Origin: Acidobacteriota bacterium
GTDB taxonomy: Bacteria > Acidobacteriota > Terriglobia > Terriglobales > Acidobacteriaceae
Assembly (NCBI GenBank): GCA_016196065.1
Contig: JACPYL010000010.1
Coordinates: 1,240,001-1,304,000 of the forward strand
Direction: 5' to 3'
Length of the DNA: 64,000 nt
The notes below the pieces were generated by a model, which was not told the origin of the DNA, did not search any database, and worked only from the letters and a program-made list of their open reading frames with translations. Position 1 is the stretch's first letter. Each line of letters opens with the position of its first letter. This document shows positions 6,929-15,708 of this stretch, one piece after another. The position numbers were made by a program, and so were the translations under genes.

Positions 6929-9331
6929 GTGAAGAACCGCCGCGACTTCGTGAAAGCAGTGTCCATGGGAGGGGTTGTGCTCTACGCTACCGGCCCCTGG
7001 TCTTTGGAAGCCCGGACCGCTGGCGCCGCGGAACAGATCGAGAACCAGTTTCTGACTGCCCGCTTCGACAGCGCCACGGGTCGAATCCATGTGGATCGCA
7101 AAGGCGGGCCGATTCTCCTGCGGAATGTGGTGGCACGCGCGGCTTTTGGCAACTCGGTGCGGTCGACGGCGGATTCGGAATATCAACGGTCGGTGTCGGT
7201 CCGCTCCGTGCAAGATGCGCTCGGGAATGGGCGGCAGATTTCGGCAAAGTGCTTCGACCGGCGAAAGCAGGTGGATTTTGAAATCCTGCTGAGCCTGTAC
7301 GACGGTCGGAATGCGCTGGTGGTTGAAGTCATTTGCCGCAACGCTTCTGGCCGAGACGTGCGTCTTACACGGATTGAACCGGTGCGCGCGGTGTTGGAAG
7401 AAGGAGGCGAATGCGGTTGGGGCGACGCCAGCAAAGCGCTCACCAACGGCTACATGTATCCCGACCCGGGCCGGGTCGAGGAAATGTCCAACCTCCATGC
7501 GACTACGAGCATGTGGAACATGGGGTTTTATCGCGGGCCGCAAGAAGAAGCGCTCGTCGTCGGCTACCTCGACAATAACGCCGCCACCGGACGCATCTCT
7601 GCGCTGTACGACCGCACGCTCGAATTGTTTCAGGCGCACGGCAGCATGTCTCTGACGGCGGAATCGCTCTGCAATGAATGCGTGTTGCGGCCGGGCGCGA
7701 GTGCGACGTCGGGAAAGTTCATCTTCAATATTGGCCCCGACCCTTTCACAGCTCTCGAAAGTTACGCGCAAGCCGTGGCGGATGTTCATCAGGTGCGGCT
7801 GAACCCGATCATCAATGGATGGTGCAACTGGTACTACTCGCACGAGTACATCAACGAGGACGAGATTCTGCGGAATGCGGAATTCGCGGCGCGGACGCTG
7901 AAAGGGTATGGGCTGGAGTATGTCCAGGTTGATGCGGGCTGGTTTCGCACCTACGGAGACTGGGAAGGGAATCAGAATTTTCCGCATGGCATGAAATGGC
8001 TGGCGGGAAAAATTCGCGAGCAGGGTCTCCGCGCCGGGCTGTGGTTTGCACCCTATTGCATTGCGGAAGGTACAGAAGTGCGGGAGCGGCATCCAGACTG
8101 GCTCCTCACCGATGATCAAGGCAAGCCTCGACAGTGTGGTGGCGGCTTGAGCACTCCGCAGGTCGGCGCGTATGGCATCCCGAGCCTGATGAAGAAAATT
8201 TATGGTCTTGATGTGACTCATCCCGATGCGGCGGCGTGGATGCACGGCGTGTTCAAGAAAGCAGCCGACGACTGGGGCTACGATTTCATCAAGATTGATT
8301 TCGTTGAGTGGACCATCCTGAGCGCGGATCGTTATCACGATCCGACGTTCAGCAAAGCGGCGGCCTATCGCAAGGGATTTGAAGTGATGCGCGACGCGAT
8401 TGGGCCGCGCCGTCATCTGCTCGATTGTGGTCCCATGAACACGACCGTCGGATTACTGGACAGCGCTCGCATCGAAGTTGATCTGCCTCACTTGACGTGG
8501 GAACAGTACACCGCAAATTTCAATAGCAACGGTCCCGCGATGGCGAAGCGGTACTACTTCAACCGGAAGACCTGGACCAACGACGCCGACCATCTGGGAC
8601 TCGCTCTGTTGACGCTGGGTCAGGCGCGAGCGGCGGCATCGATCATCGCGCTTTCGGGCGGCACCATGATTTCGGGTGATCGCTTGGTGGATCTCGATCC
8701 CGACCGGTTGGAGATTCTACGGAGAGTGTACCCATCGTATGGGGTGGCGGCGCGTCCGGTTGATTTGTTTGAACGGGACAAGCCGGAGATTTTCGAGATT
8801 GCGGTCAAGACGAAGTTCGCGCAGTGGTCGGTCGTGGCGCTCTTTAACTATACGGATGCGATCGTGACGAAGAGCGTTCCCCTGCACCGCTTGCGTCTTC
8901 CCGATGCCAAGAGTTACACCGCGTTTGAATTCTGGAGTCAACGCTTGCTCGGAGAAATTGATCGAGAACTTGCAGTGCGTGTTGATCCCGAATCGGTGGC
9001 ACTGCTGAGTATTCATCCGCAGACGGGAATCCCGCGCGTAGTCTCGACCGACCGGCACTTCACACAGGGAGCGGTGGAGCTTGAGAATGTGATGTGGGAC
9101 GCGGACTCCAAGACCCTGAGCGGTACTTCACTGGGACCTGCAGGGACGGCGCACAACATCAGCATCTACATGCCGCGCGAATACAGATGGGACAATGAGC
9201 GTCCTGACTACTTTCAGGAATCAGGGCCGTTTTCCATCAGACAGATACAATCGGATTTGTTGCGTGTCCGGGCTCGTTTTGATGCTGGCACTTCGACGAT
9301 GTGGCAGGTTAGGTTCGCCCGCAAGGCTTAG
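6929..9331 (+). CDS. Tat-exported GH36-like (clan GH-D) alpha-galactosidase
   Basis: 800 residues from GTG 6929. A longer frame exists upstream but would overlap the tmRNA gene. The start gives a twin-arginine signal (NRRDFVK) followed by a hydrophobic stretch, so export is probably in folded form. The layout is N-terminal beta-sandwich, a (beta/alpha)8 barrel (WCNWYYSHEYINE, VDAGW, GLWFAPY) and a C-terminal beta domain. The nucleophile is probably Asp457 in IKIDF and the acid/base Asp518 in RIEVD, by comparison with GH36. The predicted reaction is retaining hydrolysis of alpha-galactosides or related glycosides. TACAAT lies ten bases before the GTG, so the transcript may be nearly leaderless. 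Exact sugar specificity is uncertain. Confidence 0.85.
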   Translation: MKNRRDFVKAVSMGGVVLYATGPWSLEARTAGAAEQIENQFLTARFDSATGRIHVDRKGGPILLRNVVARAAFGNSVRSTADSEYQRSVSVRSVQDALGNGRQISAKCFDRRKQVDFEILLSLYDGRNALVVEVICRNASGRDVRLTRIEPVRAVLEEGGECGWGDASKALTNGYMYPDPGRVEEMSNLHATTSMWNMGFYRGPQEEALVVGYLDNNAATGRISALYDRTLELFQAHGSMSLTAESLCNECVLRPGASATSGKFIFNIGPDPFTALESYAQAVADVHQVRLNPIINGWCNWYYSHEYINEDEILRNAEFAARTLKGYGLEYVQVDAGWFRTYGDWEGNQNFPHGMKWLAGKIREQGLRAGLWFAPYCIAEGTEVRERHPDWLLTDDQGKPRQCGGGLSTPQVGAYGIPSLMKKIYGLDVTHPDAAAWMHGVFKKAADDWGYDFIKIDFVEWTILSADRYHDPTFSKAAAYRKGFEVMRDAIGPRRHLLDCGPMNTTVGLLDSARIEVDLPHLTWEQYTANFNSNGPAMAKRYYFNRKTWTNDADHLGLALLTLGQARAAASIIALSGGTMISGDRLVDLDPDRLEILRRVYPSYGVAARPVDLFERDKPEIFEIAVKTKFAQWSVVALFNYTDAIVTKSVPLHRLRLPDAKSYTAFEFWSQRLLGEIDRELAVRVDPESVALLSIHPQTGIPRVVSTDRHFTQGAVELENVMWDADSKTLSGTSLGPAGTAHNISIYMPREYRWDNERPDYFQESGPFSIRQIQSDLLRVRARFDAGTSTMWQVRFARKA

Positions 9332-9364
9332 GTTTCTCTTCGGCCCAACCGCGGTTCGCCAAGT

Positions 9365-10582
9365 TCAGTTGTCCAGCTCCGCCAACCTGCAGATAAATCC
9401 CCAACCTCCACCCAGTTCACTCAACCCGAGCACAAGTTCGTTGCTGCCTTTTTTCAAGTGGACGTAGATCGCGTCGTTCTCCGGATTGACGATGCCGAGG
9501 AATCCGGGATCGCGGAAGTTCTGGGCGCTGCGTCCGCGGTAGAGTATCTGTCCATTTAAGAAGACGCTGACGTCGTCGCTATAGCCGAGGTAGAGTTTTT
9601 TCACCTGGTCGCGATCGGACTCGATGGTGGTTCGCGCATAGAGGACCTTCATCCCGGGCTGCGGGTCAAGGCGTTTGGAAAAGTCGGTCGCGAACGAGAC
9701 CCTCGGATGCGGCGCTGTACGGTACCGATAGAGCGCCACGAGCCCGGGTGGCTCCGCTTCCACATCCTGCCACTGGATCGCTTTGCTTTCGGAGGCCGTC
9801 AGCGGACGTTCCAGATTGCGAGCGAGCGCGTCGTACGCAGGGGAGATACTCCACTTCGACAGAGTACCTGGCGGCATAGGAGGCAAGTGGCGCTCCCAGG
9901 GCGTGTCTGGCGTTGCCCGCATTTCAAAATTCGAAAAATAGGTTTCGCCGATCAGGACGGCGAGCGCGATCTGGCCTCTTTGAATGCCGCTCTTCAAGTC
10001 GTTCATTACGAGTGCGGGTGTGTCCATGTCGCTGACGTAAAGTTTGGCTTGTGCGCCGGTGATTTCCAGGCGTAAGTGGAACCATGCGTCACTCGGGATT
10101 TCGACTGCCCCAGTGAAGCCGGGTCCGTTGTAGAGTTGCCAGTTGAGTCCGGTGTTGAGGACCGGCGTGTATTGCATCGCATCGGGAAGCCCTGATTTAT
10201 GCTGGCGAAGATAGACCCACTCGCCGTTGAGTCCAGCACTGTCGCCCCGAAATTGAATGCCAAAGAATCCCCGTCGCGCAGGTGTTGCGACGTCGACGTC
10301 GATGACGCCGTCGCGCATTTCAAAGTCCTTTACGGTTGCTGCGCCGCCATTGAGCAGGAGGCTCTTGCGTCCTTGATATTCGGTCGCCTTGGCTTCGCCT
10401 TCCAGTTCCCAGCGTGGGGAGTCGGGAGCGATCGGGACGGTTTGCGATTGGGCTGCGGATACAAACAGAAGAACAAGTGCACCTAGAGAGAGGGACCACA
10501 ACATTGCTCGGAGATCCAGATACATTCTGTTGGCGGTACGCAGCTCGAAAAGGCCGCGAACAACGATTCCCAGTCTGACCAT
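9365..10582 (-). CDS. secreted concanavalin-like/sugar-binding domain protein
   Basis: 405 residues from ATG 10582, which has GAGGTGAG eight bases upstream; in-frame ATGs at 10525 and 10504 are alternatives giving a more standard signal peptide. A hydrophobic segment (LSLGALVLLFVSAA) and a SAAQSQT cleavage region show export. Residues of roughly 60-240 look like a concanavalin A-like/DUF1080-type jelly roll (GFFGIQFRG, GLNWQLYNG). The C-terminal part (YLGYSDDVSVFLNGQILYRG) resembles the galactose-binding-like accessory domain of GH2 or sialate esterases. No catalytic residues are recognisable. Its position, convergent to the GH36 gene, suggests carbohydrate binding. Function otherwise unknown. 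Confidence 0.75.
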   Translation of the reverse strand: MVRLGIVVRGLFELRTANRMYLDLRAMLWSLSLGALVLLFVSAAQSQTVPIAPDSPRWELEGEAKATEYQGRKSLLLNGGAATVKDFEMRDGVIDVDVATPARRGFFGIQFRGDSAGLNGEWVYLRQHKSGLPDAMQYTPVLNTGLNWQLYNGPGFTGAVEIPSDAWFHLRLEITGAQAKLYVSDMDTPALVMNDLKSGIQRGQIALAVLIGETYFSNFEMRATPDTPWERHLPPMPPGTLSKWSISPAYDALARNLERPLTASESKAIQWQDVEAEPPGLVALYRYRTAPHPRVSFATDFSKRLDPQPGMKVLYARTTIESDRDQVKKLYLGYSDDVSVFLNGQILYRGRSAQNFRDPGFLGIVNPENDAIYVHLKKGSNELVLGLSELGGGWGFICRLAELDN

Positions 10583-10683
10583 CTCGCACTCACCTCGTCG
10601 CTGTGAGACTCGCAAAGAGGGATAAAGTGAGCGGATGGGATTTCTAGCGGCCGAATAGCCGAAAAAGACGAAGCGCCTGACAT

Positions 10684-10701
10684 TTGTCAAATTCCTGTCA
10701 A
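10684..10701. promoter_or_regulatory. Pho-box-like direct repeat
   Basis: TTGTCAA-ATTC-CTGTCAA: two seven-base direct repeats with an 11-base period, the same architecture and nearly the same sequence as the PhoB box known from enterobacteria (CTGTCAT, four-base spacer, CTGTCAT). It lies between the divergent concanavalin-like gene and the response-regulator gene. A TATGAT hexamer at 10751-10756 is a possible -10 for the regulator. That the neighbouring regulator binds here is inference. Confidence 0.5.
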
Positions 10702-10765
10702 TTCGGGCCTGTTTTCGGCTCGATTCGCGTGCTAACGTGATTTTTCGGGGTATGATTTGGTTGCA

Positions 10766-11512
10766 ATGATTATGGCAGCAGAAGACAAATCGGTGATCTC
10801 GCAAAACACTCCGGTAGAGGCGCCGCCGGTCAGCCATGAACGTATCCTGGTGATCGAAGACGATCGCGGCGTGCAGAAGGCCCTGCGGCGTTTGTTCGAG
10901 GGCGAAGGATTCCAGGTGGACGTTGCTGGCAACGGTGCAGAAGGACTGGACCTGTTTCGTGGCTCCGTCCCATCGGTAGTGCTGCTGGATCTTCGTCTAC
11001 CCGGAATGCTGGGGCAGGATGTCTGCCGTGAGATCAGCGCGGCCGCGCCTTCGCTGCCGATCATAATTTTGAGTGCCCGCACCGACGTGATGGATAAAGT
11101 CCTGCTGCTCGAGTTGGGCGCTCACGACTATGTGACGAAGCCCTTCAGTCCGCGCGAATTGCTGGCTCGGGTGCGAACGGCAATGCGGCGGTCGACGCGC
11201 ACGCCGATCTCGGACAACTACTCTTTTGGAGATTCGAAAGTCGATTTCTCGAAAATGGAGTTGCACCGCAATGGCGCGGTGGTGCAGTTGACGGCACAGG
11301 AATTCAAGGTCCTGAAATTCATGATTCAGAACTCCGAACGCGTGCTGTCCCGCGAAGAGTTGCTGAATCACGTGTGGGGATACAAGAATTATCCGAGCAC
11401 GCGGACAGTGGATAACCATATTCTGAAGCTGCGCCAAAAGCTGGAGCGGGACCCCGCTAATCCCGTGCACTTCCGAACCGTGCACAGCGCCGGCTACAAG
11501 TTCGTTCCGTAG
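10766..11512 (+). CDS. OmpR/PhoB-family response regulator
   Basis: 248 residues from ATG 10766; TTG 10757, which is closer to a GGGG at 10747-10750, is an alternative start, and ATG 10772 is another. The receiver domain (about 25-145) has the acidic pair EDD, phospho-acceptor Asp75 in LLDLRLPG and Lys125 in VTKPF. The C-terminal winged helix has the OmpR-type ending (RTVDNHILKLRQKLE ... RTVHSAGYKFV). It is followed 35 bases on by its probable partner histidine kinase and then by a porin, cupredoxin and PPK2. A Pho-box-like repeat lies 65 bases upstream. The signal sensed is unknown. Confidence 0.93.
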   Translation: MIMAAEDKSVISQNTPVEAPPVSHERILVIEDDRGVQKALRRLFEGEGFQVDVAGNGAEGLDLFRGSVPSVVLLDLRLPGMLGQDVCREISAAAPSLPIIILSARTDVMDKVLLLELGAHDYVTKPFSPRELLARVRTAMRRSTRTPISDNYSFGDSKVDFSKMELHRNGAVVQLTAQEFKVLKFMIQNSERVLSREELLNHVWGYKNYPSTRTVDNHILKLRQKLERDPANPVHFRTVHSAGYKFVP

Positions 11513-11547
11513 GAAAGTTGCGCTGAATGGTCAACGGAAGGAGAGCC

Positions 11548-13302
11548 ATGGGTGGGCTTCGGCTGCGTACCAAGTTCCTGCTGTCCATGGTTGCCGTATC
11601 TGCGGCGCTGACGTTTACCACGCTGTATGTGGTGCGACATACGGTGCAGCGGCAGGTTCGCACCCAAATTCAACGCGACCTTCAGAATTCAGTTTCTGCC
11701 TTCCGCAACTTTCAAAAACAACGAGAGCTGACGCTGGAACGATCTGCAGCCCTGCTCGCCGATTTGCCGAATGTCCGGGCGCTGATGACGACACATGATG
11801 TCGCCACCATTCAAGACCAATCCCACGATCTTTGGACTCTCTCTGGAAGCGACTTGCTGGTTTTGGCGGACCCGTCCGGCAAAGTGATGGCGTTACAGGC
11901 GACTCCACGCGAAGTCACTGTTCGTCAGGCACAGGATTTTGTTCCTGGAATTGTGTCGCATTCGGAGACGCGCCACTGGTGGTATGTCGAAGGACATCTC
12001 TACGAAGTGTTTTTGCAGGACATTTACTTTGGCCCGGCTAGCGGTCAACAGATCCTGGGATACCTAGTGCTCGGGTATGAGATTGACGACCGAGTCGCAC
12101 ACGAAGTCAGTCAGGTCGCCGCCAGCGAAGTCGTATTCCGGTCGGGAAATATGATTGTTCGCAGCACCCTGAAGCCCGCGCAGGAAGAAGAGATGCAGCA
12201 AGGCATGCAGAAAACTGCGGCGACGCCCGATGAGATCCGTCTCGGCGATGAACGTTTTCTGGCTACGACCGTGGACCTGTCTGGTTCGGGGACTCCGGAA
12301 TTGCGGTTGTGGGTCCTGAAGTCTTTCGATCAGGCCACGGCGTTCCTGAGCAGCCTCAACGAATTGTTGTTGGCGCTCGGCTTGGCGGCCCTTCTAGCAG
12401 GGAGCTTGCTCGTATACCTGATTTCGCACACTTTTACTCGTCCTTTGGACGCGTTGGTCGCGGGCGTACGGGCTCTCGGGCGAGGTGATTTCGCATATCC
12501 TCTAGAGGCCCGCGGAGGAGATGAAGTCGCAGAAGTGACCGGCGCATTTGACCGGATGCGTACTGATCTGCAATCGACACAGCGTGAATTGCTGGATGCC
12601 GAGCGTCTGGCCACGATTGGCCGGATGGCGAGTTCAATCTCTCACGATCTGCGGCATTCGCTCGCCGCGGTGATGGCCAATGCGGAATTTTTATGCGAGA
12701 GCAACTTGTCATCGAGCCAGCGTGAGGATCTCTATGCCGAGATTCGAGTGGCGGTGAAACAGATGACGGATCTGATCGAGTCCTTGTTGGAATTCTCGCG
12801 GACGCGGGAGTCACTGCATCCTTCTCATGGCGATGTGCGGGAAGCGGTGGAGTCGGCAATCAAAGCGCTCAAAGCCCATCCGGAATTCCAGAAAGTGCCG
12901 ATTCGAATCACCTGGGATGGCACGACCGAAGGCTGGTTTGATTTCAAGAAACTGGAGCGCGCATTAATTAACTTGCTGCTCAACGCCTGCGAAGTGGTGC
13001 CGTCTGGCCGGGGTCATATCGAAGTGCACTTGTGCCGCAAGGGACAAAATCTGGAAATCAGAATCAGCGACAATGGCCCCGGAATCGCAGAGGCTGTGCG
13101 CGGCGACCTGTTTGAGCCTTTCGTGAGTTATGGTAAGGAAAATGGCACGGGCATGGGTTTGACGGTCGTGCAGAAAATTGTGCAAGACCACGGCGGCGAC
13201 GTGGCGGTGGAACAGACTTCGTCGGAGGGGACAACCTTCAGAGTCCGTGTCCCGCTCAGCGCTTCGCCCCAACAGGCGATGGCGGCGAAACACGTAACCT
13301 AG
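11548..13302 (+). CDS. sensor histidine kinase
   Basis: 584 residues from ATG 11548, which has GGAAGGAG four bases upstream; ATG 11527 in the same frame is possible. Order: transmembrane helix (about 7-27), periplasmic sensor of about 230 residues, second helix (LGLAALLAGSLLVYLIS), HAMP (FTRPLDAL ... RTDLQ), HisKA with His366 in SISHDLRHSL, and HATPase with N box (NLLLNACEV), G1 (DNGPGI) and G2 (GTGMGL). All catalytic boxes are intact. No PAS domain, so it is not a typical PhoR. It directly follows the response regulator and precedes the porin, so it probably controls envelope uptake genes. Confidence 0.93.
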   Translation: MGGLRLRTKFLLSMVAVSAALTFTTLYVVRHTVQRQVRTQIQRDLQNSVSAFRNFQKQRELTLERSAALLADLPNVRALMTTHDVATIQDQSHDLWTLSGSDLLVLADPSGKVMALQATPREVTVRQAQDFVPGIVSHSETRHWWYVEGHLYEVFLQDIYFGPASGQQILGYLVLGYEIDDRVAHEVSQVAASEVVFRSGNMIVRSTLKPAQEEEMQQGMQKTAATPDEIRLGDERFLATTVDLSGSGTPELRLWVLKSFDQATAFLSSLNELLLALGLAALLAGSLLVYLISHTFTRPLDALVAGVRALGRGDFAYPLEARGGDEVAEVTGAFDRMRTDLQSTQRELLDAERLATIGRMASSISHDLRHSLAAVMANAEFLCESNLSSSQREDLYAEIRVAVKQMTDLIESLLEFSRTRESLHPSHGDVREAVESAIKALKAHPEFQKVPIRITWDGTTEGWFDFKKLERALINLLLNACEVVPSGRGHIEVHLCRKGQNLEIRISDNGPGIAEAVRGDLFEPFVSYGKENGTGMGLTVVQKIVQDHGGDVAVEQTSSEGTTFRVRVPLSASPQQAMAAKHVT

Positions 13303-13360
13303 ACTGCAAGCAAGATTAGAGACCCAAATTTTCCCTGGGATCAGTGTGGCAGGAGGCAAC

Positions 13361-14950
13361 ATGAGTACGAGGTATCCGTACACTGTTTTGCGATCCACAA
13401 TGCTGGCGGGTGTTTTGGTCTGGACAGGGGTGAGTGCCGCGCAGGAACCGGCAAGCCCATCGGACTCCGCCTCTCTCGCCGACTCAGTTCGCGAACTTCG
13501 CGAGCAAGTCCGGCAACTGCAATCCGCCGTGACCGAAATCCGATCGGAGTCACAACACTACCGCGAAGAGACCACGGAATTGCGGCGGCAACTGGATGCG
13601 ATGCGCACGGCACCCCCTGGAAACGGGCAACCAGCGGCCGTTGTGGCCAAGGGTGAGAGCAGCAATGGTCCCATGGTGCCTGCCAGTTCGCCGGATCCGA
13701 CTGATGTTCAGGCGGACAAATCCCTGTCGCACACCTCCACCCTGGAAGAAGAGTATCAACTGCTCAGCGGCAAAATCGATGAACAATATCAGACCAAGGT
13801 AGAGAGCGCGTCCAAGTACCGCATGCGCCTTTCAGGAATCGTGCTGCTCAATCTCTTTAGCAATGTGGGAACGGTCGATAGTGTTGATATCCCCGCACTC
13901 GCGTCTGGGCGTCCGCCGGGTGGTTCGGATGGAAGCTTTGGCGGCACTCTACGGCAGTCGCAGATCGGATTGGAAGTCTTCGGACCCCAGTTGGCGGGTG
14001 CGCGCACCAAGGCCGACCTGCAACTGGACCTTGGCGGCGGTTTTCCAAGAGTGCTCAATGGAGTTAATTTTGGCCTGCTTCGTTTGCGGACCGGCATCGT
14101 GCGCATGGATTGGGCCCACACCTCTATCATCGCCGGACAGGACGGATTGTTCTTCTCTCCCAGTTCTCCTACTTCGTTTGCGTCGCTTGCGGTTCCGGCG
14201 TTTTCGTATACCGGCAATCTCTGGGGATGGATTCCGCAAGTGCGAATCGAACACCGGATTGCGCTGGGAGAAAACTCGAACCTCCTGCTGCAGGGCGGGA
14301 TTCTCGATTCCGAGAGTGGAGAAGCGCCCCTATTCGATACTCGTCGAACACCACAGGCGGGTGAAAGGTCACGTCAACCAGCGTACGCAACGCGTGTGGC
14401 GTGGACGCGCACTGTTTTCGGACAGCCCCTGCGCATCGGGGTAGCGGGCTATTACGGCCGCCAAAACTACTGGTTCGATCGCAACATCGATACCTGGTCA
14501 GGAATGACGGATGTGGACCTGCCTTTGGGACGCCAGTTTTCATTGAGCGGAAAATTCTATCGCGGCAAGGGCCTGGGCGGCCTAGGCGGTGGCATCGGGC
14601 GCAGCGTACTATTCAGCGGCGATCCCCAGTCGCTCTACACAGAGATTCGCGCATTGAACTCGGCCGGTGGATGGGCGCAATTGAAGTACCGTCCTGCAAG
14701 CAAACTTGAGTTCAACGGAGCGTTCGGACAAGATAGTCCTTACGCGGCGGACCTCCGGGCATTTCCGAACCCCCAGTCCTATGGAGATCCGACGCTGACG
14801 AAGAATCAGGGGAGCATGGTGAACGTAATTTTCCGGCCTCGCTCCGACCTGTTGTTTTCGGCGGAATACCGGCATCTGAAGACTTTTACAATCGATAACG
14901 GAACTTCCAATGCAGACCACGTCAACCTTATGATGGGTGTGCTGTTTTAA
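13361..14950 (+). CDS. outer-membrane porin with N-terminal coiled coil
   Basis: 529 residues, ATG 13361 with AGGAGG five bases upstream. Signal peptide ending near SAAQE, then a heptad-rich stretch (LADSVRELREQVRQLQSAVTEI) that should form a trimeric coiled coil in the periplasm, a low-complexity linker, and a long beta-strand-rich domain (about 150-529) with alternating aromatic/polar residues and a C-terminal Phe (MMGVLF), the usual outer-membrane insertion signal. This resembles phosphate-selective (OprO/P) and DcaP-like porins. The neighbourhood with a PhoB-like regulator and PPK2 favours anion uptake, but substrate is inferred. Confidence 0.82.
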   Translation: MSTRYPYTVLRSTMLAGVLVWTGVSAAQEPASPSDSASLADSVRELREQVRQLQSAVTEIRSESQHYREETTELRRQLDAMRTAPPGNGQPAAVVAKGESSNGPMVPASSPDPTDVQADKSLSHTSTLEEEYQLLSGKIDEQYQTKVESASKYRMRLSGIVLLNLFSNVGTVDSVDIPALASGRPPGGSDGSFGGTLRQSQIGLEVFGPQLAGARTKADLQLDLGGGFPRVLNGVNFGLLRLRTGIVRMDWAHTSIIAGQDGLFFSPSSPTSFASLAVPAFSYTGNLWGWIPQVRIEHRIALGENSNLLLQGGILDSESGEAPLFDTRRTPQAGERSRQPAYATRVAWTRTVFGQPLRIGVAGYYGRQNYWFDRNIDTWSGMTDVDLPLGRQFSLSGKFYRGKGLGGLGGGIGRSVLFSGDPQSLYTEIRALNSAGGWAQLKYRPASKLEFNGAFGQDSPYAADLRAFPNPQSYGDPTLTKNQGSMVNVIFRPRSDLLFSAEYRHLKTFTIDNGTSNADHVNLMMGVLF

Positions 14951-14976
14951 GGACTTTAAGCAAAGAGGACTGAATC

Positions 14977-15699
14977 ATGACGGACCGGCGAACATGGATC
15001 GCTGTTTTGACGTTGTGCTTCAGCGTGACTGGATTGTGCGCCCAGGTTGCAACTGTGCGAGTGCGCGTGGAAGTCGAAGGCAGTGCGAAACCAGCACGCT
15101 CACCGTTGCCGATAACCGTTGTCTGGCTGGCGCCAGTGGCTGGAACCATGGTCAACGGCGCGCCGCTTCCTCCTTCCGCTCCCGTGCGCCTTACACAGAA
15201 GAACAAGAAATTTGATCCTCATGTGCTGGTCGTTCCAGCGGGGACAGCGGTGGAATTCCCGAATCGTGACCCGTTCTTCCACAATGTGTTTTCGTTGTTT
15301 GAAGGCAAACGTTTCGATCTTGGACTGTACGAAGCGGGCAGTTCGCGGGTTGTGCACTTCGACCGGCCAGGGATCAGCTACATCTTCTGCAATATCCATC
15401 CGGAGATGAGCGGCGTTGTGATTACCCTCAACACGCCGTTCTATTCGGTTTTCAACGGCGAAGGTCAGATCGAACTCTCTAATATCCCCTACGGACGCTA
15501 TCGCCTCAACTCGTGGAGCGAAGGCACCGGCCCCGAAAACACCCAGCCCGAGGGCCGCGAGATCACCATCGGGGAAAGTGAACCGAAACTGCTAGTCGTC
15601 CGGGTTCCGGCCATCAACGGGCAGAGTCTGGCGCACAAGAACAAGTATGGCCGTGACTACGAAGCTCCCGCACCGGACAATCCCGTTTATCATCCGTAA
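14977..15699 (+). CDS. exported cupredoxin (plastocyanin-like) protein
   Basis: 240 residues, ATG 14977, after AAAGAGGACTGAATC. Signal peptide ending near GLCAQ. The central domain (about 75-150) is a cupredoxin: His in PFFHNVFS and the C-x2-H-x2-M loop in FCNIHPEMSG, which provide the four type 1 copper ligands. The remaining C-terminal part is a beta-rich carboxypeptidase-regulatory-like region (GRYRLNSWSEG). It could carry electrons or bind copper in the periplasm. It follows the porin by 26 bases and precedes PPK2 by nine, so an operon is likely. The link between copper binding and the rest of the operon is not known. Confidence 0.88.
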   Translation: MTDRRTWIAVLTLCFSVTGLCAQVATVRVRVEVEGSAKPARSPLPITVVWLAPVAGTMVNGAPLPPSAPVRLTQKNKKFDPHVLVVPAGTAVEFPNRDPFFHNVFSLFEGKRFDLGLYEAGSSRVVHFDRPGISYIFCNIHPEMSGVVITLNTPFYSVFNGEGQIELSNIPYGRYRLNSWSEGTGPENTQPEGREITIGESEPKLLVVRVPAINGQSLAHKNKYGRDYEAPAPDNPVYHP

Positions 15700-15708
15700 G
15701 GCCTGCTC

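Noticed and set aside
6902-8416. Long open frame (about 500 codons) on the minus strand
   Set aside because: It lies wholly opposite the GH36-like gene and its translation has no domain and is rich in Arg/His, the mark of an antisense shadow in G+C-rich DNA.
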